The position numbers and the translations under genes were made by a program. The notes beneath the pieces were generated by a model. That model was not told the DNA's origin, did not search any database, and saw nothing but the letters and a program-made list of their open reading frames with translations. Positions 1 to 8,239 of a DNA stretch of 64,000 nt are shown here, in pieces. Positions within the stretch are counted from its first letter, which is position 1. Each line of letters starts with the position of its first letter. The DNA comes from Thermohalobaculum xanthum (GTDB taxonomy: Bacteria; Pseudomonadota; Alphaproteobacteria; Rhodobacterales; Rhodobacteraceae): the NCBI RefSeq assembly GCF_016623495.1, contig NZ_JAEHHL010000001.1, forward strand, positions 62,001-126,000. The letters run 5' to 3'.

Positions 1-1019
1 AGGTCGAGCGCCCCGAGGGCGACTTCGCGCGCGGCTATGACCGCGCGGCCGGCGGGATATCGAGCTATTTCGCCTGGCTCAACCGGGGCAAAGAGTCGGT
101 CGCCCTCGACCTCAAGAACCCTGCCGACATGGCCGTGATGCGCGCGATGCTGGCCCGCGCCGATGTCTTCATCCAGAACCTTGCCCATGGCGCGACGGGC
201 CGCATGGGGCTCGACGCCGCGACGCTGCGCGCCGCGCGGCCCGAGATGGTGGTCTGCGACATGTCGGGCTACGGCCCCGACGGGCCCTATGCCACCGCCA
301 AGGCCTATGACCTTCTGATCCAGGCAGAATCGGGCATCATCGCGGTGTCGGGCGCGCCGGGGGCCTATGGGCGCATCGGCGTCTCGCTTGCCGACATCGG
401 CACGGGCATCAACGCGGCCGGGGCCATCGCCACCGCGCTGGTGCGCCGTTTTCGCACCGGCGAGGGGGCTTCGCTCGAGGTGTCGCTCTTCGACTCGATG
501 GCCGAGTGGATGACCGTGCCGCTGCTGCATCACGACTACCTCGGGCGCGCACCGGGGCAGGCGGGTCTCGCGCATCCATCGATCGCGCCCTATGGGGCCT
601 TCGCGACCAAGGACGGCGGGACGATCCTGATCTCGATCCAGTCGGATCGCGAGTGGCGCGTCCTCGCGGGCGAGGTTATGGGGAACGCCGCGCTGGCAGC
701 CGACCCGGCGCTGGCCACCAACAACCAGCGCGTGGCCGAGCGCGCCCGCACCGATGGCGAGGTCGCCGCCTGGTTCGTGACCGTCACGCGCGCCGAAGCC
801 GAGGCCCGCCTGAGCGCGGCGCGCGTCGCCTTCGGCGCGCTCAACGACGTGCCGGGGCTTTCGCAGCACGCCCAGCTCGACCGCTGGACGGCCACGCACG
901 AGGCGGGAACGGTGTCGCTCCCGATGCCAGCCGCCCGTGCCGACTGGATCGCCGAGGCGTCCGTGCCCGCCCTCGATCAGCACGGCGCGGCGATCCGTGC
1001 GGAGTTCGCTGGCGACTGA
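1..1019 (+). CDS. CaiB/BaiF (family III) CoA-transferase, 5' truncated by window edge
   Basis: Family III CoA-transferases move CoA between organic acids through an aspartyl-CoA intermediate. The reading frame is already open at base 3 and begins with VERPEGDFARGYD, the typical early motif of the family, so only a short N-terminal part is missing. Further on come the conserved GVSLADIGTG stretch and EVSLFDSM, whose Asp fits the catalytic aspartate position. The substrate cannot be read from sequence; mesaconate, succinate, formate and carnitine CoA-transferases all share these motifs. No partner gene lies downstream on the same strand within 250 bases. The family assignment is secure; the specific reaction is not assigned. 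Confidence 0.9.
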   Translation, partial: VERPEGDFARGYDRAAGGISSYFAWLNRGKESVALDLKNPADMAVMRAMLARADVFIQNLAHGATGRMGLDAATLRAARPEMVVCDMSGYGPDGPYATAKAYDLLIQAESGIIAVSGAPGAYGRIGVSLADIGTGINAAGAIATALVRRFRTGEGASLEVSLFDSMAEWMTVPLLHHDYLGRAPGQAGLAHPSIAPYGAFATKDGGTILISIQSDREWRVLAGEVMGNAALAADPALATNNQRVAERARTDGEVAAWFVTVTRAEAEARLSAARVAFGALNDVPGLSQHAQLDRWTATHEAGTVSLPMPAARADWIAEASVPALDQHGAAIRAEFAGD

Positions 1020-1023
1020 GCGA

Positions 1024-1041
1024 TTCGCAAACCTTTGCAAA
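1024..1041. promoter_or_regulatory. Tandem TTYGCAAA octamers (possible short-chain acyl-CoA regulator site)
   Basis: TTCGCAAA (1024-1031) and TTTGCAAA (1034-1041) are repeated in the same orientation ten bases apart, one helical turn, starting five bases after the CoA-transferase stop codon. The spacing suggests a protein-binding site. I recall TTTGCAAA as the motif of PccR/RamB-type regulators of propionyl-CoA and acetate metabolism in Rhodobacter and actinobacteria; that link is inference. The next gene on this strand starts at 1270. Confidence 0.4.
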
Positions 1042-1269
1042 TCACTCCAACTTGAGCTATCAAGTCTATGGGAGTGGTGCGCTTTCAGCGTTTTGGGTGT
1101 GATCGCCGGCCGCAAGGCCACCGGCGTCGCCATCGATCTGCGGCGGTAATGCGGATCGCGTTTCAACGAGTCGTTCACCATCGGGCCGCAGAGTGCCTGC
1201 GCGCCGGCCACGCGTCGCGTTTCCGCGCGGGGGGCCGTTTTGCGGGCGGGGGAAAGGGACGAGGGGGCA

Positions 1270-2751
1270 ATGCGCGAGCCGACGGCCGAGGAACAGCTGC
1301 TCATCGAGCTGATCAACCGCGCGCGCCTCGACCCGGTCGCCGAGGCGGAGCGCTACGGCATCTCGCTCGATGACGGCCTCGACCCCGGCACGATCAGCCT
1401 GACCCCCAAGGACCCGCTCGCGGTCAGCCTGGCCCTCAACGACGCGGCCTACCAGCACAGCGTCTGGATGCTCGAGGCCGATGTCTTCTCGCATGTCGGC
1501 GAGGGCGGAAGCAGGATCTCGGACCGTGCCGCCGCGGTCGACTACTCGTGGCGGCAGCTCGGTGAGAACCTGTCCTGGATCGGCACCACGGGGCCGCTCG
1601 TGAACTCGGCCGCGCTGATCGAGCAGCACCATCGCAACCTGTTCCTCTCGTCGGGCCACCGCGCCAACATGCTGAACGAAGCCTATGTCGAGCTCGGCGT
1701 CGGACAGGCGCTGGGCAAGTTCACGTTGAACGGGACCGTGTTCAACGCCTCGATGCTGAGCGAGATGTTCGCCTCGCCATCCAGCGGCGCGCGGTTCTTC
1801 ACCGGCGTGGTCATCGACGATCTCGACGGCGACGATTTCTACGACATCGGCGAGGGGCTTGGCGGCGTGACGGTGACCGCCACGGGCGCGGCAGGAAGCT
1901 TCAGCACGCTCACTTTCGCCTCGGGCGGCTATTCTCTTGCGGTTCCGGACGGCAGCTATACCGTCACCTTCTCGGGCGGCGACCTCAGCGGCAGCGTCAC
2001 CCTCAGCGCGGTGATGGCCGGCCACAACGTCAAGATCGACGCCGAGCAGGCCGACGCGGTCCTTGCGGCGATGCCGCAGGGCACACAGGGCGACGACGTG
2101 CTCGCGGGCACCGAGGTGGCCGACGAGATCGACGGTTTCGCGGGCCACGACGTGATCACCGGGGCTGGTGGCGACGACATTCTGCGCGGCGGCATCGGCT
2201 GGGACCAGGTCTGGGGCGATGCCGGCAGCGACTACATCCTTGGCGGAGCCGGTGCCGACCTGATCTGGGGCGGTGACGGCGACGATCGGCTCGAGGGCGG
2301 GTTCTGGCACGACACGCTGTGGGGCGGTGCGGGTGCCGACAGCATCGGCGGCGGCTTCGGCGACGATGTCCTCTACGGCGAGGGTGGCGACGACACGCTG
2401 TCCGGCGGGCTGGGCGACGACCTTCTTTCGGGCGGCGACGGCGACGATTACCTCGCGGGCGACGCCGGCAATGACGTGCTCGAGGGCGGAGCCGGCACCG
2501 ATGACCTCTGGGGCGGCATCGGCGACGACCGCTTCGTGTTCGGCCCGTCGATCGGCATGGACCGGGTCTGGGACTTCGATTCCGATGCCGACACGCTCGA
2601 CTTCACCTCTGCCACCGGCGTGAGCGGGCTTGGTGACCTAGCGCTGACGCAGGCCGGCGCCGACACGATCATCGATCTGCCCGATGGCGGGCGTATCATC
2701 CTGATCGGCGTGAGCCCCGATCTGCTGGAGCCCGGCGCGCTCATCGTCTGA
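1270..2751 (+). CDS. CAP-domain RTX protein, probable type I secretion substrate
   Basis: A 494-residue protein in four parts. Residues about 5-167 form a CAP/SCP-PR1 domain (LLIELINRARLDP at the start, SGHRANML in the middle). Residues about 175-258 form an Ig-like SdrD/CNA-B-type domain (GVVIDDLDGDDFYD..GLGGVTV). Residues about 270-422 are RTX calcium-binding nonapeptides (GGxGxDxLx). A C-terminal segment of about 70 residues is typical of RTX proteins exported by type I systems. There is no N-terminal signal peptide, as expected for such export. The ATG at 1270 is preferred over an in-frame TTG at 1240 because a purine-rich ribosome site (GGGACGAGGGGG) precedes it and the CAP domain begins immediately. 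No type I transporter genes are nearby. Confidence 0.9.
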   Translation: MREPTAEEQLLIELINRARLDPVAEAERYGISLDDGLDPGTISLTPKDPLAVSLALNDAAYQHSVWMLEADVFSHVGEGGSRISDRAAAVDYSWRQLGENLSWIGTTGPLVNSAALIEQHHRNLFLSSGHRANMLNEAYVELGVGQALGKFTLNGTVFNASMLSEMFASPSSGARFFTGVVIDDLDGDDFYDIGEGLGGVTVTATGAAGSFSTLTFASGGYSLAVPDGSYTVTFSGGDLSGSVTLSAVMAGHNVKIDAEQADAVLAAMPQGTQGDDVLAGTEVADEIDGFAGHDVITGAGGDDILRGGIGWDQVWGDAGSDYILGGAGADLIWGGDGDDRLEGGFWHDTLWGGAGADSIGGGFGDDVLYGEGGDDTLSGGLGDDLLSGGDGDDYLAGDAGNDVLEGGAGTDDLWGGIGDDRFVFGPSIGMDRVWDFDSDADTLDFTSATGVSGLGDLALTQAGADTIIDLPDGGRIILIGVSPDLLEPGALIV

Positions 2752-2762
2752 GCGGGACGCGG

Positions 2763-3527
2763 TCAGCGCGCGTATTCGGGCTCCTCGCGGTCGAGGATGG
2801 CGCGCAGCTCCCCAAGGTGCCGCTCGGCGAAACCGCCATACTCGTCGATCTCGGCCGCCGTGCGGGCCGCAATCTCGTCCGACAGGTAGCGCAGCGGGCG
2901 ACCGGTCCACAGGGCCTTGATGTAGGTCTCGGCCGCGCGCTCGAAGTAGTAGAGCCGGTTGAAGGTCTGCGCCACGGTCTCGCCCACGACCATCACGCCG
3001 TGATTGCCCATCACCAGCACGCATTTCGACGGGTCGGCCAGCGCCGAGCAGGCGCGCTCGGCTTCCTCGTCCAGCGCCAGCCCGCCGTAATGCTGGTCGA
3101 TCGCGACCTTGCCGTGGAACATCGCCGAGTTCTGGTCGAGCGGGGGCAGGCGCGGATCCTCGAGACAGGCCAGGACCGTGGCGTGGACCGAGTGCACATG
3201 CATCGCGCAGCGCGCATGGGGGCACAGCCGGTGCAGCGCGCCGTGCAGGCCCCAAGCGGTCGCGTCCGGCGCGTCGGGCCGGTTCATCGTCTCGGGGTCG
3301 TTCGCGTCGATCTCGAGCAGCGACGAGGCGGTGATCAGGCTGAAATGACGCTGGTTGGGGTTCATCAGAAAGCGCGTGCCGGCGTCATCGACCGCCAGCG
3401 AGAAATGGTTGGCAACCGCCTCATGCAGGCCCAGCCGCGCGGTCCAGCGAAAGGCTGCAGCCAGATCGCAGCGCTCGGCCCAATGGGCGATGTTCGTCTC
3501 GCGGCGGGGCATCGGGGTGGCGCTCAT
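2763..3527 (-). CDS. Class II aldolase/adducin family protein
   Basis: A zinc-dependent class II aldolase/adducin fold protein of about 254 residues. The fold is seen in NHFSLAVDD near the N-terminus, the metal-binding HVHSVHATVL stretch in the middle and the MGNHGVMVVGET motif later on. Family members include fuculose- and ribulose-phosphate aldolases/epimerases and many uncharacterised proteins; no specific substrate can be assigned. Two adjacent ATG codons (3530 and 3527) follow GGAG; the second has the better spacing and is used. It ends 11 bases from the convergent RTX gene and is divergent from the Hpt gene. It appears to be monocistronic. Confidence 0.85.
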   Translation of the reverse strand: MSATPMPRRETNIAHWAERCDLAAAFRWTARLGLHEAVANHFSLAVDDAGTRFLMNPNQRHFSLITASSLLEIDANDPETMNRPDAPDATAWGLHGALHRLCPHARCAMHVHSVHATVLACLEDPRLPPLDQNSAMFHGKVAIDQHYGGLALDEEAERACSALADPSKCVLVMGNHGVMVVGETVAQTFNRLYYFERAAETYIKALWTGRPLRYLSDEIAARTAAEIDEYGGFAERHLGELRAILDREEPEYAR

Positions 3528-3730
3528 CATCGTCTCCGTGATCGGGGGGGCAGGGGTCGGCGCGATCCTCGCGCATCCGCGTGCGCTTGACAAACGGTTC
3601 CGTGATCCTGCCGCGAAACGAGGGCAGGCCAATCCCGCAGGCCGACTTTGATGCCGTTTTCTGGGGCTCCGAACTGAACATTTGCCGGTCTCGACACCTC
3701 GCCTTAACCCCGCGTCGGCAGGATCGCGCG

Positions 3731-4156
3731 ATGCGGATGACGGGCGGGGTGCGGATGTTGCCGGGCGGGATCGCGGGGGCGTTGCAACGGGCGGGCATCG
3801 GCCCGGATGACGGCACGCTCGATGTCATGGCTTTCGAGACCATCCTGGCCGAGTTCGGGCCGGATCTGCTGTCCCGGGTCGCGGCGAGCTTCCGCGCCGA
3901 GGCGCAGGGCGCACTGGACGCGCTCGATACCGCGGTCGCCGCGCGGGACGCGGTCGCGGCCGGGCAGCAGTGCCATTTCATCAAGGGCAGCGCACTCTAT
4001 CTCGCGCTCGGCCGCCTCTCGGGCCTGTGCGAACGGCTCGAGGGCGAGGCCCGCTCGGGCGAATGCCCCGGCCCCGACGCGGCCGCCTCGCTGCGGGCCG
4101 AGGTGATCCATGGCCTCGATGCCCTGATCGCGCTGGGACTACTCACGGATCGCTAG
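3731..4156 (+). CDS. Hpt-domain histidine phosphotransfer protein
   Basis: A protein of about 141 residues containing one Hpt domain. CHFIKGSALYLALGRLSGLCERLE matches the Hpt helix H-x-x-K-G-S with the phospho-accepting His, followed by the LG..L..LC..LE packing helix. Such proteins shuttle phosphate between hybrid kinases and response regulators. It converges with the response-regulator phosphatase rbaY, 57 bases away, so it could feed the receiver domain of RbaY; that is inference from position. The ATG at 3731 follows MRMTGG-type coding sequence with only a weak ribosome site, so the start is moderately certain. A TTAACC half-site (3704-3709) lies 22 bases upstream. Confidence 0.75.
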   Translation: MRMTGGVRMLPGGIAGALQRAGIGPDDGTLDVMAFETILAEFGPDLLSRVAASFRAEAQGALDALDTAVAARDAVAAGQQCHFIKGSALYLALGRLSGLCERLEGEARSGECPGPDAAASLRAEVIHGLDALIALGLLTDR

Positions 4157-4213
4157 AAGCGCGCGCCCGGCCAGGCCACCATGACGGGGACCGACCGGGA
4201 GGGCGACTTCGCG

Positions 4214-5527
4214 TCACGCGGCCGGCTGCTCGATCAGCACGGCCGAGACGTCATCCTCGAAGCCGGACGCGCCGCAGAAGCGTTCGACGCGGGACACTAG
4301 CTCGGGCAGGATCTCCTCGGTCGGCAGTGCTGCCGATGCCGTCAGCATCCGCGCCAGGCCCTCGGTATCGAGAAGCGCCCCGCTCGCGGCGTCGCGCGCC
4401 TCGACGATGCCGTCCGAATGCAGCACCAGCCGCTCGCCAGGCAAGAGCGTCAGCGCCGTCTCGTGATAATGCATGTCCGGCAGCAGGCCCACGGGCGGCC
4501 CGCCGTCGCCGGCGAACCGGACCGCGCCATCGCACCCGATCACGGCTGCCGGCGGATGCCCTGCCTGGCACAGGCGCACGCAGCCCGTCTCGCGCGCCAG
4601 CACCGCATAGGTCATGGTGAAATAGAAGTCGTGCCGCGCGCCCGAGAGGTAGCGTGCATTCAGCTCGGCCACGACCTCGGCGGGCGGGCGCAGCCGCAAC
4701 GCGCGCGGGTGGCGGGCATCGAACGCGATGTTCCCGCGGGGATTCCCCGGATCGAAATGCTGCGCGAGCTGGATGGCGAGCAGCGCCGATGCGATGCCAT
4801 GGCCCGACACGTCGATCGAAAAGGCGCCAAGCAGGCCATCGCCCGCTGCGAAATAGCCGACATGGTCACCCCCCACATGCCCCTTCGCGCGAAACAGCGT
4901 GCCGACGCCAAAGCCTGCGACGCACGCGAAGGGCGGTGGCAGGACGGCGCGCTGAAGCTCGGCCGCGGCGGCGAGGTCGCGGTCGAGCCGGTCATGCAGT
5001 GTCCGCAGCTCGCGATAGGCTTGCGCCATTTCCTCGCGCTGGCCGATCAGGCGCTCCTGCAGCTCGATGACCCGCTTTCCGGCGGTCAGTCGCGCGGCAA
5101 GCTCGCCTTCGTCCACGGGTTTCGAGAGGAAATCGTCGGCGCCCGCGCCCAGCCCCTCGGCAACGTCCGCCTTCTCGCGTCGCGAGGTGAGCAGGATGAC
5201 GTAGGCCCGGTGGTCGGTCTCGCGCCGCCGCACCTCGCGGCACAGTTCCGGACCGCTCAGGCCGGGCATCACCCAGTCGCTCAGGACCAGCCGGAAGCCC
5301 TCGCGCTCGATCATGGCCAGCGCCTGCGCGCCGTCGGCCGCCTCGGTGACATCGTAGCCCCAACCCCGCAGGCGCGAGGCGAGCAGCAATCGCTGCGTCC
5401 GGCTGTCGTCGACCAGGAGCAGGCGTTCCGCCCCCCCATCCCGCGCGTCAGGGCGCGTCGTCTCCTGGTGTTCCCCCGGGGCCGATATGGCGCTTCTCCC
5501 TTTTCGCCGCACCGCGTCGCTGGGCAC
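4214..5527 (-). CDS. rbaY: Response regulator-PP2C (SpoIIE-type) phosphatase, RbaY homologue
   Basis: A 437-residue protein. Residues about 35-150 form a receiver domain (acid pair DD 40-41, phospho-Asp 84 in VLSDWVMPG, Thr 114, Lys 136 in LSKP). A coiled-coil linker of about 145-195 follows (QERLIGQREEMAQAYRELRTLHDRLDRD). The C-terminal PP2C/SpoIIE phosphatase has metal-binding Asp in GGDHVGYF, IDVSGHG, LHSDGIVEA and FEDDVSAV. In partner switching such a phosphatase dephosphorylates the STAS antagonist. The STAS and kinase genes lie divergently 140 bases away, matching the Rhodobacter capsulatus RbaY-RbaV-RbaW system that affects gene transfer agent production and stationary survival. Its receiver links the switch to a phosphorelay. 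Confidence 0.9.
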   Translation of the reverse strand: MPSDAVRRKGRSAISAPGEHQETTRPDARDGGAERLLLVDDSRTQRLLLASRLRGWGYDVTEAADGAQALAMIEREGFRLVLSDWVMPGLSGPELCREVRRRETDHRAYVILLTSRREKADVAEGLGAGADDFLSKPVDEGELAARLTAGKRVIELQERLIGQREEMAQAYRELRTLHDRLDRDLAAAAELQRAVLPPPFACVAGFGVGTLFRAKGHVGGDHVGYFAAGDGLLGAFSIDVSGHGIASALLAIQLAQHFDPGNPRGNIAFDARHPRALRLRPPAEVVAELNARYLSGARHDFYFTMTYAVLARETGCVRLCQAGHPPAAVIGCDGAVRFAGDGGPPVGLLPDMHYHETALTLLPGERLVLHSDGIVEARDAASGALLDTEGLARMLTASAALPTEEILPELVSRVERFCGASGFEDDVSAVLIEQPAA

Positions 5528-5667
5528 ACGATTTCGCAGCCTCGCGCATCTTGGTTAAGCGAGGCTGAATGCCCGCCGCGCGGGGTGCCGCGCGACACGC
5601 TTCGGGCTTCGTTAATGCCTTGCGGGTAAGGCTGTCGCCGAGAGTGACGGATGCGGGGGAGAGCGCC

Positions 5668-5988
5668 ATGCAGCTATCGGTGGAACGCAGCGGCGGGCGC
5701 TGCGTGGTCGGCCTTCCCGGGCCGCGCCTCGACGCGGCCGTCGCGGCAGAGTTCAAGCGCGGGATCGTCGAGCTGATCGACACGGGCGCCGACGCCATCG
5801 TGCTCGACTTCGGCGCGGTCGGGTTCATCGACTCCTCGGGGCTGGGCGCGGTCGTCGGCGCGTACAAGCATCTCGGACCGCGCGGAAAACTCGAGATCGC
5901 CTGCCTCAGCCCCGCGGTCCGCAAGGTCTTCGCGTTGACCCGGATGGACCGCGTCTTCACGATCCACGATGCCGTGCCAGCACCCTGA
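5668..5988 (+). CDS. rbaV: STAS-domain anti-sigma-factor antagonist, RbaV homologue
   Basis: A 106-residue single STAS domain. LDFGAVGFIDSSGLGAVVGAYK contains the conserved DSSGLG loop whose Ser is phosphorylated by the partner kinase. In the unphosphorylated state such proteins bind the anti-sigma kinase and release its target. The ATG at 5668 has a strong GGGGGAGAG ribosome site; an upstream in-frame ATG (5569) would add 33 residues unlike STAS proteins and is rejected. The kinase gene rbaW overlaps its 3' end, and the phosphatase rbaY is divergent. Confidence 0.9.
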   Translation: MQLSVERSGGRCVVGLPGPRLDAAVAAEFKRGIVELIDTGADAIVLDFGAVGFIDSSGLGAVVGAYKHLGPRGKLEIACLSPAVRKVFALTRMDRVFTIHDAVPAP

Positions 5989-6523
5989 CGCCGTGCCCGC
6001 GGTCGTCGCGCGCGCGCCGGATTTCGAGCTGGCCATCGCAAACGATATCCGCGCCGTGCCAGGCGCAGTCGACCGGACAATCTCGGCGGCCGGGTTTTGC
6101 GATGCGCTCTCGCTCGGGGGCGGCGCGGTGCCGGGCGGTGGCCTCGCGGCGGGCTCAGGGGCGGAAGACATCGCCGCCGATCTCAGGCTCGCGCTGGCCG
6201 AGGCGCTCAACAACGTGGTCGAGCACGGCGGCGGCCCGGCAAGCGTCACGGTGATCCGGTTGCGGCTGTGGCGCGAGGCGGAAAGGCTCACCATTTGCAT
6301 CGAGGACGATGGGCCGCCCGTCCCGGCCGAGCGTCTCGAGCCGCATGGCCCCGAGCGCGCCGCCGTGGATTTCGCGTCTTGCGATCTCGACTCTCTGCCC
6401 GAGGGCGGATGGGGCCTCATGCTGATCGCAGCCTCGGTCGACCGGGTTCACCGTCACCGGGGCGCGGGATGCAACCTGCTGTTTCTTGAGAAACGGCTCC
6501 CCGAGACCATCCGTGCGACCTGA
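5969..6523 (+). CDS. rbaW: RsbW-type HATPase anti-sigma serine kinase, RbaW homologue
   Basis: A 184-residue GHKL ATPase of the RsbW type. The N box is LRLALAEALNNVVEHG (E..NN..EH), the G1 box is IEDDGPPV and the G2 region is LPEGGWGLMLIAASVD. It is expected to phosphorylate the STAS Ser and to hold a sigma factor or other target. Two starts are possible: ATG 5969, which overlaps rbaV by 20 bases, or GTG 5993, five bases after the rbaV stop; the shorter form keeps the whole domain. Either way it is translationally coupled to rbaV. No sigma-factor gene lies nearby, so the target must be encoded elsewhere. Confidence 0.9.
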   Translation: MPCQHPDAVPAVVARAPDFELAIANDIRAVPGAVDRTISAAGFCDALSLGGGAVPGGGLAAGSGAEDIAADLRLALAEALNNVVEHGGGPASVTVIRLRLWREAERLTICIEDDGPPVPAERLEPHGPERAAVDFASCDLDSLPEGGWGLMLIAASVDRVHRHRGAGCNLLFLEKRLPETIRAT

Positions 6524-6565
6524 TCGCCACGCATGCCCGCGACGTGCCGCCCGAGCCTCGGCGCC

Positions 6566-6856
6566 TCAGCCGCCCTTGGGTAGGACGGCGATCCGCTCCA
6601 TCCGTCTCGCAAGGCTGATGTCGCGTTCGGTCAGCCCGCCGGTGTCATGGGTCGTCAGCCGCACATCGACGCGGTTGTAGACATTCGACCATTCGGGGTG
6701 GTGGTTGATCTGCTCGGCCTCGAAGGCCGCGCGCGTCATCCAGGCCATCGCGTCGCGAAACCCCTTGAAGCGGAACGTCTTGCGCAGCGCGGTGCCGTCG
6801 TCGGACAACGACCATCCGGCATCCGTGAGCTCGCCCGGGACGTCTGGCGTGGTCAT
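6566..6856 (-). CDS. phhB: 4a-hydroxytetrahydrobiopterin dehydratase (pterin-4a-carbinolamine dehydratase)
   Basis: A 96-residue protein of the PCD/DCoH family, which dehydrates 4a-hydroxytetrahydrobiopterin to recycle the pterin cofactor of aromatic hydroxylases. The signature [24 protein letters not shown] contains the family motif E-x3-H-H-P and the downstream VxVxLxTH strand. The ATG at 6856 is preceded by GAGGAGA. A longer open frame to 7090 exists but lacks conservation-like features. No phenylalanine hydroxylase gene is in the window. In bacteria lacking that enzyme the protein may act in molybdopterin metabolism, which could be relevant given the formate dehydrogenase at 33 kb, but this is speculation. 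Confidence 0.92.
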   Translation of the reverse strand: MTTPDVPGELTDAGWSLSDDGTALRKTFRFKGFRDAMAWMTRAAFEAEQINHHPEWSNVYNRVDVRLTTHDTGGLTERDISLARRMERIAVLPKGG

Positions 6857-7113
6857 CGCGTGTCTCCTCGGTTGCCTGCGTCGTGCCATCCTCTCACGGG
6901 GGCAGGGCGGCTCCAAGACCGGACCGAACCGGGCCCCGCGCAACCGCAAAGCGCCGAGCCCGGCCACGCGCGCGCCGGACGGGCGGGCGACGATCGCCAC
7001 TGCTGCCGCCATCGCGTTTGCATCTGCCTCCGCAATGCGGCATGAGGTGTCCCGTCGTCTCATTTCAATGACAGGTCCGGGTGCTGCCACGCGCGTGGAT
7101 CGGAGAATCGGCC

Positions 7114-7959
7114 GTGAGTGCTGCGATCTTCTTCACCGTGCTTGGCGCGGCGCTGCTTCATGCAATCTGGAATGCGTTGGTCAAGGGCGGCCGCGACAAG
7201 ACCCAGGGCATGAGTGCGGTCGTGCTGGGGCAGGGGTTCTTCGCCCTGCTCGCCATACCTGCGGCCCAGATCCCCGCCGCGGAGAGTTGGGGCTACATCC
7301 TCGCCTCGATCCTGCTGCATCAAGGCTATCAGCTGTTTCTTCTGCAGGCCTACCGGATCGGCGATCTGACGCAGGTCTACCCGATCGCGCGCGGCACCGC
7401 GCCGCTGATCGTCGCCGTGGTATCGGTCGGCTGTCTCGGCGTGGCGCTGGGCCCGGTCGAGATCGCGGCCGTCGTGATCATCGGCGCGGGCATCATGAGC
7501 CTCGGCCTCGTGCGCCAGCGCGACGGTCTCAGGAACGGCCGCGCCGCTCTCTTTGCAGTCGTGACCGGTTGCTTCATCGCCGCATACTCGCTGGTCGACG
7601 GCCTTGGCGCGCGCGTGGCCGGCACCGCGCTCGGGTTCTACAGCGTCGTCGCGATCGGCAACGCGGTGGTATTCGCGCTCTTTCTGGCCTGGCTGCGGCC
7701 CGGCCAACTGCGCGGGTTGGGTCGGGCGCGCCGCGTCTTCCTGGTCGGCGGCGGCGCGTCCTTCGTGGCTTATGCCATGGTCGTCTACGCCTTCACCCAG
7801 GCGCCGCTGGCACTCGTGACCGCGCTGCGCGAGACGAGCGTCGTCTTTGCCCTGGTGATCGGCGTGGTCGTGCTGCGCGAGCGCCTTGACCTCGCAAAGG
7901 TGGCAGCGACCACCATCACGATTGCCGGGGCGGCCCTGCTTCGGCTTGCCAAGGGCTGA
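7114..7959 (+). CDS. EamA/DMT-superfamily transporter
   Basis: A protein of about 281 residues made of ten predicted hydrophobic segments in two EamA repeats, the architecture of drug/metabolite exporters and amino-acid effluxers. Typical features are [16 protein letters not shown] in the first helix and loop, [16 protein letters not shown] at the end of helix 3-4, and the mirrored [25 protein letters not shown] in the second half. GTG at 7114 has GGAG eight bases upstream and is preferred to GTG 7081. The substrate is unknown. Its last 44 bases overlap the 3' end of the convergent small gene at 7916-8239. Confidence 0.88.
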   Translation: MSAAIFFTVLGAALLHAIWNALVKGGRDKTQGMSAVVLGQGFFALLAIPAAQIPAAESWGYILASILLHQGYQLFLLQAYRIGDLTQVYPIARGTAPLIVAVVSVGCLGVALGPVEIAAVVIIGAGIMSLGLVRQRDGLRNGRAALFAVVTGCFIAAYSLVDGLGARVAGTALGFYSVVAIGNAVVFALFLAWLRPGQLRGLGRARRVFLVGGGASFVAYAMVVYAFTQAPLALVTALRETSVVFALVIGVVVLRERLDLAKVAATTITIAGAALLRLAKG

Positions 7960-8239
7960 TGCGACCGGCCACTCGCAGCCTGCCCTCGGGTGTCGTGGCG
8001 ATCAGCCAGCCCTTCGCCGCGATCGCCGTGCCCCGGGCGGTGCGGTAGGCCCCGATCGCGAGCCGCCAACCGCCATCGGCGGGTGCGACCCGCCCACCAG
8101 CCTGCGCGCCGTCGGCGAAAAGCACCAGGCAATCGGTCTCCGTGGCGGGCGGCGCGGCGCCGCCCAGTTTCGCGCCGGGGTAGAGATGGCTGTGCCCGGC
8201 CTCGAGAACCACGGCCGCGTCGCCGACGCTCTCAGGCAT
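7916..8239 (-). CDS. Hypothetical small protein coupled to M48 protease
   Basis: A 107-residue protein of unknown family. The ATG lies inside the end of the protease gene (overlap of eight bases), which suggests translational coupling. The sequence has no signal peptide or membrane segment and includes PGAKLGGAAPPATETDCLVLFADGAQAGG, resembling a compact beta-rich domain. Its 3' end overlaps the convergent EamA transporter gene by 44 bases, which is unusual; either the overlap is real or one of the two genes ends differently in practice. It is called real because of the tight junction with the upstream gene, not by recognised homology. Confidence 0.5.
   Translation of the reverse strand: MPESVGDAAVVLEAGHSHLYPGAKLGGAAPPATETDCLVLFADGAQAGGRVAPADGGWRLAIGAYRTARGTAIAAKGWLIATTPEGRLRVAGRISPWQAEAGPPRQS

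Noticed and set aside
2080-2540. Regular short repeats that could look like a tandem or CRISPR-like array
   Set aside because: They are in-frame RTX nonapeptide codons (GGxGxDxLx) within a protein gene; there are no spacers.
3581-3730. Longer N-terminus for the Hpt gene
   Set aside because: The extra 50 residues have no conserved features, and the region looks like a promoter gap with a TTAACC site.
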